From assembly GCA_021787615.1 (NCBI GenBank), contig JAJYLP010000002.1, positions 1 through 64,000 of the forward strand: a stretch of 64,000 nt of DNA, given 5' to 3'. This DNA comes from Pseudomonadota bacterium (GTDB lineage Bacteria > Pseudomonadota > Gammaproteobacteria > Steroidobacterales > Steroidobacteraceae). Below the pieces are notes generated by a model. It was not told the origin of the DNA, ran no database searches, and saw only the letters and a list, made by a program, of their open reading frames with translations. The number at the start of each line of letters is the position of its first letter. Position 1 is the first letter of the stretch. The position numbers and the translations under genes were made by a program. Positions 1 through 7,548 of this stretch are shown one piece after another.

Positions 1-471
1 GCTGGCTTCGTCAACGCGACCATCGTGCACGTGCCGCGCACCTTCTACGCGATGGTCGAGGACGGCGCGCTGCCGCGCGCCTTCATGCGTGTCAATGCGC
101 GAACTCAGGCGCAGGAGGCGGGGCTGCTGTTCTTCGGCGCCACCATGCTCGTGCCGGCGCTCCTGCTCGGCTCCTTCGCCAAACTGCTCGACTACGTCAT
201 TCTGGTCGACACCGTGACGCTGGCTGTCGTCGCATCGACCCTGTTCGTGCTGCGCCGCAGCGCGCAGGATGCGGGCGGCTTTGCGATGCGCGGCTATCCG
301 CTGCTGCCGGCGTTCTACATTCTGTGCCTGCTCACCGTGGCGGTGCGGGTCGCGATGCTGAAACCGGCGCTCGCGCTCGCCGGCGGCGCGATCCTTCTGA
401 CCGGCTGGCCGCTGTTTCGCTTCGGCCGGCGCCTTTTCGGGGCGCCCCGCGCGCCCGAGGCCGCGCCCTGA
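1..471 (+). CDS. APC-family amino acid permease, C-terminal part (5' end outside window)
   Basis: The reading frame is open from base 1 and ends at TGA 469-471, so only the last 156 or so residues of a larger permease are present. The visible part begins in a loop with a short motif (NATIVHVPRTFYAMVEDG) like the conserved segment between middle helices of amino acid-polyamine-organocation (APC) transporters. It continues with about four hydrophobic helices (around window residues 40-60, 65-85, 100-120 and 123-140) and a short basic tail. The role would be uptake of an amino acid across the inner membrane; the substrate cannot be told from this fragment. It is convergent with the Lrp/AsnC gene, with a 9-bp gap. 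Lying beside a branched-chain keto acid operon, it could supply amino acids to that pathway, which is inference only. Confidence 0.75.
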   Translation, partial: AGFVNATIVHVPRTFYAMVEDGALPRAFMRVNARTQAQEAGLLFFGATMLVPALLLGSFAKLLDYVILVDTVTLAVVASTLFVLRRSAQDAGGFAMRGYPLLPAFYILCLLTVAVRVAMLKPALALAGGAILLTGWPLFRFGRRLFGAPRAPEAAP

Positions 472-480
472 GCGGCACGC

Positions 481-948
481 TCAGCCGAGCGGCAGCTGCG
501 TGGTGAACTTCTTGGTGCGCAGCACGAAGCTTGTGTTCACGGAGCGCACCGCCGCAAGCTGCAGCAGGTGGGTGGAGAGGAAGCGCTCGTAGGCTTCCAT
601 GCTGGCGGCGACGATGCGCAGCAGGTAATCGTTCGTGCCGCTCATGGAGTGGCACTCGAGCACCTCGGGCCGCTCGCGCACGAGCTGATCGAAGGCCGCG
701 ACGGTGTCGGTGTGGTGATTCTCGAGCGACACCAGCGCGTAGGCCTGAATGGGCAGGCCGATCGAGGGCGCGGACAGCAGCGTCGCGTAGCCGGCGATCA
801 CCCCCTCGCTCTCCAGCCGCTTCAGCCGCCGCCAGCACGGCGCGGGCGAGAGCCCCACGCGCTTGGCCAGCTCCTGATTGGTGATGCGGGCCTCAAGCTG
901 CAGCGCCTCAAGGATGCGGCGGTCGAGTCGGTCGAGGGGGCGCACCAT
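481..948 (-). CDS. Lrp/AsnC-family transcriptional regulator, BkdR-like
   Basis: A 155-residue protein of the normal length for the Lrp/AsnC family. Residues 1-60 form the AsnC-type winged helix-turn-helix (LDRRILEALQLEARITNQELAKRVG region, then SPAPCWRRLKRLE as the recognition part). Residues 65-150 form the RAM/ligand-binding domain (GTNDYLLRI around residue 100). ATG at 946-948 has a GGAG eight bases upstream. The gene is divergent from a branched-chain 2-oxoacid dehydrogenase operon. That is the same arrangement as bkdR-bkdA1A2B of Pseudomonas, where the Lrp homologue activates the operon in response to branched-chain amino acids. The shared 118-bp gap holds several inverted repeats. Function is inferred from family and context; confidence in the family is high, in the BkdR role moderate. 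Confidence 0.88.
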   Translation of the reverse strand: MVRPLDRLDRRILEALQLEARITNQELAKRVGLSPAPCWRRLKRLESEGVIAGYATLLSAPSIGLPIQAYALVSLENHHTDTVAAFDQLVRERPEVLECHSMSGTNDYLLRIVAASMEAYERFLSTHLLQLAAVRSVNTSFVLRTKKFTTQLPLG

Positions 949-969
949 AGGCGGGCTCCAGGTGGCTCA

Positions 970-1040
970 ATTTAGCAATAATATTGCCAGATCTAGGCAA
1001 AAAAGAGCAATAAAGGCAAGCCTATTTCGCAAAATAGGGC
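970..1040. promoter_or_regulatory. Divergent regulatory region with three stacked inverted repeats (candidate Lrp/BkdR operators)
   Basis: Between the Lrp gene and the E1 gene the base composition drops to AT-rich and three dyads follow each other. GCAATA-A-TATTGC (975-987) is a perfect 13-bp palindrome. TTGCC-AGATCTA-GGCAA (984-1000) has perfect 5-bp arms. CCTATTT-CGCA-AAATAGG (1021-1038) has perfect 7-bp arms. A further half-site-like GCAATAAAGGC lies at 1007-1017. Lrp-family proteins bind as octamers to several phased sites, so this fits a wrapped operator controlling both genes. The dyads are seen directly; that the neighbouring Lrp protein binds them is inference. Confidence 0.6.
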
Positions 1041-1081
1041 ATACGCTCCGGTGACCAGCAGTTCATGTGCGGAGCGGTCCG

Positions 1082-3193
1082 ATGGCCTCGCCTGCCTCTT
1101 CGACAGCGCTTTCGGGGCGCGATGCCGATCCCGGCGCCCAGCCGGACTGGAATCGGGTGACCCGCCTGCTGCAGCGCTCGCGGGCGATCGATGACATCGA
1201 GGAGACCCGGCTCCTGCCGGCGCGGCAGGTGCTGTACCAGTTCTCGGCGCGCGGCCATGACCTGGCGCAGATCCTGCTCGGCCTCGAGCTGACCGATCCG
1301 CACGATGCCGTCACGGTCTACTACCGTTCCCGTCCGCTGATGCTCGCGGTCGGGGTGGATCTCGAGGAGGCCGCTGCGGGTCCGCTGGGACGCTCGGGCG
1401 GCTTCAGCGACGGCCGCGATATTGGAGTCGTGTTCAACAAGCCCGGGCGGGGCGGGACGAGCGTGCTGCCCGCCTGCGGCGGGGTCGGCGCGCAGTACAC
1501 CCCGGCGGCCGGCTGGGCCCAGGCAATCGGCTACCACGGCGAAACGCTCGCGGATGCGACCTACGCGCGCAGCATCGCGGTGGTGCTGGGCGGGGATGCC
1601 TCGGTGGCGACCGCCGGTTTCTGGTCGGCGCTGACGATGGCGACGACGCTGCAGCTGCCGATGCTCATCTACATCGAGGACAACGGGTTCGGCATTTCGG
1701 TGAGCTCGCGCCTGCAGACCCCTGACGGCAACATCGCGGCCAACCTGCGCTCGTTCTCGGGCCTGACAATCTTCGAGGGCGACGGGGCCGATCCGCAGGT
1801 GGCCGCCGCGCGCATCGGTGCGGCGGTGAGCTTTGTGCGCGAGCGGCGTGCCCCGGCGCTGCTGCGCCTGACGGTGCCGCGCCTCAGCGGGCACTCCGGC
1901 CAGGATACCCAGACGTACAAAACGCCCGGGACGATCGCCCGCGAGCGTGCCAGCGATCCGCTGCGGCGGCTGCACGGCTATCTCGTGCCGAAGCGCATGA
2001 GCGAGAGCGAATGGCGCCAGATCGAGCAGGAGGCGCGGCGCGATGTCGAGCAGGCCGTCGAGCGCGCGCTCGCCCGTGCGCTGCCCGATCCGGCCGGGAT
2101 CACCCGTCACGTCTTCACCGAGCACACGGCCGACGGGCGCGCCGAGCTGCAGGAGCAGGGCGGGCTCGCCCCGCTCGGCTTTGCGTTCGCGCCCGGATCC
2201 GGGCACGTCGAGCCCGAGCCGACACGCATCAACATGTTGACGGCCATCCGCCGCACCCTTGATGTGGAGCTCGCGCTCAATCCGCGCATGCTGATCTTCG
2301 GCGAGGACGTGGGACCGAAGGGCGGCGTGCACGGCGCGACGCTCGGGCTGCAGGAAAAGCACGGCGCATCGCGCGTGTTCGACACCAGTCTTTCGGAAGA
2401 GGGCATCATCGGCCGGGCCGTCGGCATGGCGCTCGCGGGCCTGCTGCCGGTGCCTGAGATCCAGTTCCGCAAGTACGCCGATCCGGCCACCGAGCAGTTG
2501 AACGACTGCGGCACCATGCGCTGGCGCACCGCCAACCGCTTCGCCGCGCCCATGGTGGTGCGCGTGCCCGGCGGCTTCTTCAAGTGCGGCGACCCGTGGC
2601 ACAGTCAGACGAACGAGGTCGCCTGGGTGCACGGCATCGGCTGGCGCCTCGCCGTGCCGTCCAATGCCGAGGATGCCGTCGGGCTGCTGCGAGCGGCGCT
2701 GCGCGGCAACGAGCCGACCATCTTCTTCGAGCACCGCGCGCTGCTCGATGGCGCCTGGGCGCGCCGCCCGTACCCGGGCGATGCCTACCTCGTTCCCTTC
2801 GGCGTGGCGCGCCGCGTGCGCGAGGGCTCGGAGCTGACGATCGTGACCTGGGGGGCCATGGTCGAGCGCTGCGAGCTCGCCGCCGACGCCTCGGGCGTGC
2901 AGGCGGAGATCCTGGATCTGCGCACCCTCTCGCCCTGGGACCGCGAGGCGGTGCTCGAGTCGGTGCGCAAGACCCGCCGCTGCCTGATCGTGCACGAGGA
3001 CAATCTCACCGCGGGCTTCGGCGCCGAGGTGGCCGCGGTGCTCGCCAAGGAGGCGTTCTTCAGCCTCGATGCGCCCATCGAGCGGCTGGCCATGCCCGAC
3101 ATCCCAAGCCCGCACGCGCCGGTGCTGCTCGAGGCGGTCGTGCCCGGTGTTGAATCGATCACGCGCGCCATCCGCGCGGTGGCGAGTGTGTAG
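1082..3193 (+). CDS. Branched-chain 2-oxoacid dehydrogenase E1, fused alpha and beta subunits
   Basis: This 703-residue protein carries the two thiamine-diphosphate E1 subunits in one chain. It would decarboxylate a branched-chain 2-oxo acid and reductively acylate the lipoyl group of the E2 encoded next. The alpha part (about 1-340) contains the TPP/Mg motif GGDASVATAGFWSAL ending in EDNGF (about 169-205). The beta part starts near 384 (INMLTAIRRTLDVEL) with FGEDVGPKGGVHGAT, the conserved EEGIIGRAVGMA stretch and a C-terminal transketolase domain. ATG 1082 is preferred over GTG 1067 because GGAG lies seven bases before it. Separate alpha and beta genes are usual in Pseudomonas; single-chain E1 proteins are known in other bacteria. 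The E2 gene follows after 2 bases; no E3 (lipoamide dehydrogenase) gene is in the window. An alternative substrate such as pyruvate or acetoin cannot be excluded. Confidence 0.88.
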   Translation: MASPASSTALSGRDADPGAQPDWNRVTRLLQRSRAIDDIEETRLLPARQVLYQFSARGHDLAQILLGLELTDPHDAVTVYYRSRPLMLAVGVDLEEAAAGPLGRSGGFSDGRDIGVVFNKPGRGGTSVLPACGGVGAQYTPAAGWAQAIGYHGETLADATYARSIAVVLGGDASVATAGFWSALTMATTLQLPMLIYIEDNGFGISVSSRLQTPDGNIAANLRSFSGLTIFEGDGADPQVAAARIGAAVSFVRERRAPALLRLTVPRLSGHSGQDTQTYKTPGTIARERASDPLRRLHGYLVPKRMSESEWRQIEQEARRDVEQAVERALARALPDPAGITRHVFTEHTADGRAELQEQGGLAPLGFAFAPGSGHVEPEPTRINMLTAIRRTLDVELALNPRMLIFGEDVGPKGGVHGATLGLQEKHGASRVFDTSLSEEGIIGRAVGMALAGLLPVPEIQFRKYADPATEQLNDCGTMRWRTANRFAAPMVVRVPGGFFKCGDPWHSQTNEVAWVHGIGWRLAVPSNAEDAVGLLRAALRGNEPTIFFEHRALLDGAWARRPYPGDAYLVPFGVARRVREGSELTIVTWGAMVERCELAADASGVQAEILDLRTLSPWDREAVLESVRKTRRCLIVHEDNLTAGFGAEVAAVLAKEAFFSLDAPIERLAMPDIPSPHAPVLLEAVVPGVESITRAIRAVASV

Positions 3194-3195
3194 TC

Positions 3196-4422
3196 ATGCC
3201 GCCGCCCCCGATCGACATTCGCGCTCCCGAGGAGCAGGAGGAAGGCACCCGCTCGCAGGTCCTGCGGTGGCTGAAGGCGGTCGGCGAGCCGGTGGGCGAG
3301 CACGAGCCGCTGATCGAGCTTGAGACCGACAAGGTCACCGTGGAGGTGGCCGCTCCGGGCTCGGGCGTGCTCGCCGAAATCGTCAAGGGCGAGGGCGAGG
3401 AAGTGGCCCCGGGGGAGGTGCTCGGACGGATCGCAGCGTCCGCCGAGCGCCCCGCCACCGCCGCCGAGGCGCCACCGCGCGCACAGGCGCCGGCCGCCGC
3501 CGCGGCGCCCGCCGAGCGCGCCAGTCACGCGCGGGCGCCCGATGGCCGGCAGAGCCCGGCGGTGCGCAGGCTGCTCACCGAGCGCGGTCTCGATCCCGGC
3601 CAGGTGCGCGGCACGGGCGAGAGCGGACGGATCACGGTAGACGACGTGCTGCGGCACGCGGCGGGCGCTCCGGGCGCGCGCAGCGTACCGGCAGCGGGCA
3701 CGGCGGCGCGCGCCGAGTCCGGCATCGCCGTGCGCCGCGTGCCGCACAGCGCAGTGCGCAAGCGCATTGCGGCACGCATGGTCGAGAGCCTGCTGCACAC
3801 CGCGCCGCATGTCACCACCGTGTTTGAAATCGACCTCTCCGCCGTGCTCGAGCATCGCGCGCGCCACCAGCAGGCATTTGCCGGCCGTGGCGTGGCGTTG
3901 ACGCTGACGGCGTATTTTGTGCGCGCGGCCATCGAGGCCATCGCGCAAGTGCCGGAGGCCAACAGCCGCTGGGGGGATGAGGCGCTCGAGATCTACGAAA
4001 CCGTGAATTTCGGCATCGGGACCGCCACGCCCGAGGGGCTGGTGGCACCGGTGCTGCGCGGCGCCGAGGCGTTGGATCTTGAGCGCACCGCCGCAGGAAT
4101 CGAGACTCTGGTGCGGCGCGCGCGCGAAGGGAAGCTGACGCCCGAGGACGTGCGCGGCGGGACGTTCACCCTGTCCAACCACGGGGTCAGCGGCAGTCTC
4201 ATTGCCGCGCCGATCATCCTGTACCCCGGGCAGGCTGCGATTCTCGGCATCGGGAAGCTGGAGCAACGCGCGGTGGTCATCGAGGAGGGGGGCGAGGCGC
4301 GCATCGAGATCCGGCCGCGCTGCTACGCCACCCTGACCATCGACCATCGCGTCATGGACGGAGAGCGCGCCAACCGGTTCATGCAGATCTTCGCCGAGCG
4401 GCTCACGCTCTGGCGAGAGTGA
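3196..4422 (+). CDS. bkdB: Dihydrolipoamide acyltransferase (E2) of the branched-chain 2-oxoacid dehydrogenase complex
   Basis: A 408-residue E2 core protein that transfers the acyl group from lipoyl-lysine to CoA. Domains in order: one lipoyl domain (about 8-80, lipoyl lysine K46 in ETDKVTVE), an Ala/Pro-rich linker (about 85-115), a peripheral E3-binding domain (about 118-152, SPAVRRLLTERG), a second linker, and the catalytic acyltransferase domain to the end. The active-site histidine is H384 in TIDHRVMDG. One lipoyl domain and a length near 400-430 are typical of BCKDH E2. It starts 2 bases after the E1 stop, so the two are one transcript. A GC-rich stem followed by TTTCG lies behind it. 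No lipoamide dehydrogenase gene follows, unlike the Pseudomonas bkd operon. Confidence 0.92.
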   Translation: MPPPPIDIRAPEEQEEGTRSQVLRWLKAVGEPVGEHEPLIELETDKVTVEVAAPGSGVLAEIVKGEGEEVAPGEVLGRIAASAERPATAAEAPPRAQAPAAAAAPAERASHARAPDGRQSPAVRRLLTERGLDPGQVRGTGESGRITVDDVLRHAAGAPGARSVPAAGTAARAESGIAVRRVPHSAVRKRIAARMVESLLHTAPHVTTVFEIDLSAVLEHRARHQQAFAGRGVALTLTAYFVRAAIEAIAQVPEANSRWGDEALEIYETVNFGIGTATPEGLVAPVLRGAEALDLERTAAGIETLVRRAREGKLTPEDVRGGTFTLSNHGVSGSLIAAPIILYPGQAAILGIGKLEQRAVVIEEGGEARIEIRPRCYATLTIDHRVMDGERANRFMQIFAERLTLWRE

Positions 4423-4433
4423 CGCCGTGCGCG

Positions 4434-4464
4434 CGCCGGCGCCTGCGCGCCCGCTGCGCCGGCG
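4434..4464 (+). terminator. Stem-loop after the bkd operon
   Basis: CGCCGGCGC (4434-4442) pairs perfectly with GCGCCGGCG (4456-4464) over a 13-base loop, and the stem is followed by TTTCGT. It sits 11 bases after the E2 stop, so it is a plausible rho-independent terminator, although the T run is short. Confidence 0.5.
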
Positions 4465-4539
4465 TTTCGTAAATCGCATAGTGACGGATCGGCCCGGCGG
4501 ATATACCATGCGTGCAGTACTCCAGCGGAGAACCTCAGC

Positions 4540-5205
4540 ATGACCGAGGGCACTACCACACTGCCTGGCCCGCCGAGCGATGCGTCCGAACCTGATCTGG
4601 CCCGCAGGCGCATGTTGACTGCGGCCACGGCGGCGGTCGGGGTGGTTGGCGTGGGTTTGGCCGCAATTCCCTTCGTCGAGACCATGGAGCCTAGCGAGAC
4701 CGCCCGCGCGCTCGGCGCGCCGTTGACCATCGACATCTCCAAGCTGAAGCCGAAGGAAATGCTGGTCGCCTCCTGGCGGCGCCGGCCGATCTATGTGCTG
4801 CGTCGCACCGAGGCGGAGCTGAAGCGGCTGCCGTCAATCAACGCCCAGCTCAAGGACCCTCTGTCGAAGGCGGATCAGCAGCCGGCGGACCTGCCCGGCT
4901 GGAACCCGATCCAGCGCTCCATCGTCCCGGAATACCTGGTGGTGGTGGGCATCTGCACCCACCTCGGCTGCATGCCGAAGCTGCACGCGCAGGTGGGCGA
5001 TCCGCTGCTCGGGGCGAGTTGGCCGGGCGGCTACTACTGCCCCTGCCACGGCTCGCGCTACGATCTGTCCGGCCGCGTGATGGACGGCTCGCCGGCGCCG
5101 CTGAACCTGCCCGTGCCGCCGCACTATTACAAGGACGCCACGACCATCGTGGCCGGCGAGCTGGCCAACGGCCGCGAGCAGAACTGGGAACCCAATACCT
5201 GGTGA
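4540..5205 (+). CDS. petA: Rieske iron-sulfur subunit of the ubiquinol-cytochrome c reductase (bc1) complex
   Basis: This 221-residue protein carries the [2Fe-2S] Rieske centre that takes an electron from ubiquinol. The two ligand loops are intact: CTHLGC (C139, H141, C144) and CPCHGS (C167, C169, H170), with cluster ligands C139/H141 and C167/H170. The N-terminus has RRRM followed by a hydrophobic stretch (about residues 23-48), a Tat-type signal anchor as in other Rieske proteins. It is about 20 residues longer than many proteobacterial PetA proteins, partly in the segment between anchor and head. Cytochrome b and c1 genes (petB, petC) normally follow directly. Here the next gene, paaX, is convergent after 10 bp, so this copy is solitary in the window. 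An upstream CGGAGA lies nine bases before ATG. Confidence 0.9.
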   Translation: MTEGTTTLPGPPSDASEPDLARRRMLTAATAAVGVVGVGLAAIPFVETMEPSETARALGAPLTIDISKLKPKEMLVASWRRRPIYVLRRTEAELKRLPSINAQLKDPLSKADQQPADLPGWNPIQRSIVPEYLVVVGICTHLGCMPKLHAQVGDPLLGASWPGGYYCPCHGSRYDLSGRVMDGSPAPLNLPVPPHYYKDATTIVAGELANGREQNWEPNTW

Positions 5206-5215
5206 GCCCGGCACG

Positions 5216-6142
5216 CTAGGGGCGTGTCAGCCCGCCGAAGCGGGCGAAGGCCTCGGGGCCTGCCGGCGGCAGGGCGTGCTCGAGCGTCGCGCCGTGCTGG
5301 CTCAGGTGCCGTTCGGCCGCGGTGAACACGGCGGCATAAAGACGCCGGCACAGGGCGTAGGCTTCATCACCCACCCAACCTTCGGGCAACAGGGCGGGCG
5401 GCAGCAGCGGATCGCGCAAATGGACCTTGCGGTACTCATGGATCAGCAGCGTACGCACCACGAAGGCCGATTCCGCAGACACCGTGGCGAGCGCGCCCGA
5501 GGCTTCAATCGGCGCGAACGCGTCGCGGAATCTGCGGTAGCGGCGCGCGGTTTGCGCTAGATCCCACGCCGCGGTGACGAGCCGCCGGTCGCTCGCGAGC
5601 CCCTCTGCCCGACTGCTGAACAGCCACCCGTCTTCGAGGCCCTCGGGGGCGAGCCAGCCGCGGGCCTGCTGCGGCGTGCAGGTCGGATGGGCGAATACCC
5701 CCGGGGCGGGCTGCCCGAACCCGAGCCAGCGCAGGCGCTCACGCAGGGTGCCGCGAGCGCCGCTGCGCGGCGGTATTACAAGCAGCGTCCAGCGGCCATC
5801 CCACGCACTGGGGTTGGCCGCGTAGATGCGCTGGGTGGCCTCGGCAAAGACCCCGTGGCCGGTGTCGGTGAGGCGGTACTCGCTGCGCCGGCCCCGCCGC
5901 GTGGCGGTGAGCCAGCCGTCGGCGGCGAGCCGCGCCACGCTGGTGCGCACCAGGCGCTCGGCGAGCCCGAAGGGCCGCGCCAGACGGATCAGGCTGCCCA
6001 GGCTCACGCACGCGCCGCGCGGGGCGATCGCATCGCCGAACAGCGTCATCAGGAGCGATCCGGCGCGCAGTGGCCTCTGGGCGCGGAAGCGCCGCAGCAG
6101 GGCTGCGACGGCGGGATGCGGGTCACGCGTGGCGGCGTCCAT
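5216..6142 (-). CDS. paaX: PaaX-family transcriptional repressor of phenylacetate catabolism
   Basis: From ATG 6140-6142 the product is 308 residues, the normal PaaX length; an upstream ATG at 6172 and farther in-frame codons would add a tail outside the family. Residues 10-90 form the PaaX N-terminal winged helix (AGSLLMTLFGDAI, then SLIRLARPFGLAERLVRTSVARL). The C-terminal part carries the PaaX-specific domains that sense phenylacetyl-CoA, ending in FARFGGL. In E. coli and Pseudomonas, PaaX represses the paa operons until phenylacetyl-CoA binds. Here it is divergent from paaA, and the gap contains a good promoter with an overlapping palindrome, which fits that role. Binding is inferred from family and position. 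Confidence 0.88.
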   Translation of the reverse strand: MDAATRDPHPAVAALLRRFRAQRPLRAGSLLMTLFGDAIAPRGACVSLGSLIRLARPFGLAERLVRTSVARLAADGWLTATRRGRRSEYRLTDTGHGVFAEATQRIYAANPSAWDGRWTLLVIPPRSGARGTLRERLRWLGFGQPAPGVFAHPTCTPQQARGWLAPEGLEDGWLFSSRAEGLASDRRLVTAAWDLAQTARRYRRFRDAFAPIEASGALATVSAESAFVVRTLLIHEYRKVHLRDPLLPPALLPEGWVGDEAYALCRRLYAAVFTAAERHLSQHGATLEHALPPAGPEAFARFGGLTRP

Positions 6143-6188
6143 CAGGCGATCGCAAGGGCCGGGGGGCGACATTCTGCCATGAATTTTC

Positions 6189-6216
6189 TTGACACAAAAA
6201 TCATGATGGTTATAGT
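6189..6216 (+). promoter_or_regulatory. Sigma70-type promoter of the paa operon with overlapping palindromic operator
   Basis: A consensus -35 box TTGACA (6189-6194) is followed after 16 bp by TATAGT (6211-6216), placing the transcription start near 6223, about 33 bases before the paaA ATG at 6256. The 8-bp palindrome ATCATGAT (6200-6207) lies in the spacer, where a bound repressor would block RNA polymerase. The gap is AT-rich in a GC-rich region. The boxes are read directly; PaaX binding to the palindrome is inferred. Confidence 0.65.
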
Positions 6217-6255
6217 TTTTATGTATCATGTCTAATTTTGGGTCGATCACAGCGC

Positions 6256-7251
6256 ATGTACACCCAAGCCTTGGATTCCCCTGCGGCCGCGGCGGCCGAC
6301 GCGCACGAGCGCGATCGCCTGGAGCGATTTCAGGAGCGCATCGACCGCGACGAGAAGATCGAGCCGAAGGACTGGATGCCGGAGGCCTACCGGCAGACCC
6401 TGATCCGCCAGATCGCCCAGCACGCCCACTCGGAGATCGTCGGCATGCTGCCCGAGGGCAATTGGATCACCCGCGCGCCATCGCTGCGCCGCAAGGCGGT
6501 CTTGATCGCCAAGGTGCAGGACGAGGGCGGCCACGGCATGTACCTTTACAGCGCGGCCGAGACGCTCGGCGTCTCGCGCGGTCAGCTCATCGAGCAGCTG
6601 CTCAGCGGGCGCGCCAAGTACTCGAGCATCTTCAACTACCCGACGCTCACCTGGGCGGACATCGGGGCGATCGGCTGGCTGGTCGACGGCGCGGCGATCA
6701 TGAATCAGATTCCGCTGTGCCGCTGCTCCTACGGGCCGTACGCGCGCGCCATGGTGCGCATCTGCAAGGAGGAGAGCTTCCATCAGCGCCAGGGCTACGA
6801 GATCATGCTCACCCTCTCGCGCGGCAGCGCCGCGCAGCGCGCGATGGCGCAGGATGCGCTCAACCGCTGGTGGTGGCCGTCGCTGATGATGTTCGGCCCG
6901 AGCGATGCGCACTCGGTGCACACCGCGCAATCGATGCGCTGGAAGATCAAGCGCTTCAGCAACGATGAGCTGCGCCAGAAATTCATCGACGTGACCGTGC
7001 CGCAGGCGGAGTTTCTCGGCCTCGCCGTGCCGGATCCCGATCTGCGCTGGGACGAGTCCGCCCAGCACTACGTGCCCGGTCCCATCGACTGGAGCGAGTT
7101 TCACGCGGTGCTGAAGGGCGAGGGCCCGTGCAACCGCGAGCGCCTCGAGGCGCGGCGTGCGGCGCACGAGACGGGCCGCTGGGTGCGCGAGGCCGCCGCC
7201 GCATTCGCTGAGAAGCATCAAGAGCCGCTGCGCGCCGCGCAGGCCGGCTGA
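6256..7251 (+). CDS. paaA: Phenylacetyl-CoA epoxidase catalytic subunit PaaA
   Basis: A 331-residue diiron carboxylate oxygenase subunit that epoxidises the ring of phenylacetyl-CoA with O2, within the PaaABCE complex in the cytoplasm. The ferritin-like fold is recognisable by Glu/His-bearing helices: [13 protein letters not shown] (about 62-75), [13 protein letters not shown] (about 85-98, EGGH ligand motif), and [13 protein letters not shown] (about 173-186, EExxH ligand motif). ATG 6256 is chosen over an upstream TTG at 6238 because it begins the family-like N-terminus and leaves a normal leader after the predicted transcription start. E. coli PaaA is about 20 residues shorter. It heads the operon paaABCDE-G-Z. 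Confidence 0.95.
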   Translation: MYTQALDSPAAAAADAHERDRLERFQERIDRDEKIEPKDWMPEAYRQTLIRQIAQHAHSEIVGMLPEGNWITRAPSLRRKAVLIAKVQDEGGHGMYLYSAAETLGVSRGQLIEQLLSGRAKYSSIFNYPTLTWADIGAIGWLVDGAAIMNQIPLCRCSYGPYARAMVRICKEESFHQRQGYEIMLTLSRGSAAQRAMAQDALNRWWWPSLMMFGPSDAHSVHTAQSMRWKIKRFSNDELRQKFIDVTVPQAEFLGLAVPDPDLRWDESAQHYVPGPIDWSEFHAVLKGEGPCNRERLEARRAAHETGRWVREAAAAFAEKHQEPLRAAQAG

Positions 7252-7263
7252 GGAGCGCAGGCC

Positions 7264-7548
7264 ATGAACGAAGACTGGGTGCTGTACGAGGTATTCATCC
7301 GCTCCCGCTCGGGGCTCGAGCACAAGCACGTCGGCAGCCTGCACGCGGCCGATGCGCGCATGGCCATCGAGCATGCGCGAGACACTTATACGCGCCGTCA
7401 GGAAGGGGTGAGCATCTGGGTGGTCCGCTCGAGCGACATCGTCGCCTCCGACCCGGCAGAGGCCGAGGAGCTGTTCGAGCCGGCGCGCGACAAGGTGTAC
7501 CGGCACCCGACCTTCTATGCCATTCCGGAGGACGTGAAGAATATATGA
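7264..7548 (+). CDS. paaB: Phenylacetyl-CoA epoxidase subunit PaaB
   Basis: A 94-residue protein of the expected size, with the family motifs WVLYEVFIRSRSGLEHKHVGSLHAAD at the N-terminus (given here only as a landmark in two parts: WVLYEVFIRSRSGLEHKHVG and the following SLHAAD) and VRSSDIVASDP in the middle. PaaB is a small structural subunit that bridges PaaAC heterodimers into the larger epoxidase assembly. The gene begins 12 bp after paaA, preceded by GAGGAGCG, and its stop overlaps the paaC start (ATGA), so translation is likely coupled. Confidence 0.94.
   Translation: MNEDWVLYEVFIRSRSGLEHKHVGSLHAADARMAIEHARDTYTRRQEGVSIWVVRSSDIVASDPAEAEELFEPARDKVYRHPTFYAIPEDVKNI

Noticed and set aside
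1022-3115. A 697-codon reverse frame opposite the E1 gene
   Set aside because: Low-complexity Arg/His/Ala composition and complete overlap with a well-formed E1.
5216-6250. PaaX starting at base 6250
   Set aside because: The upstream 36 codons lie over the paaA promoter and add an atypical tail rich in Asn, His and Lys; ATG 6142 gives the normal 308 residues.
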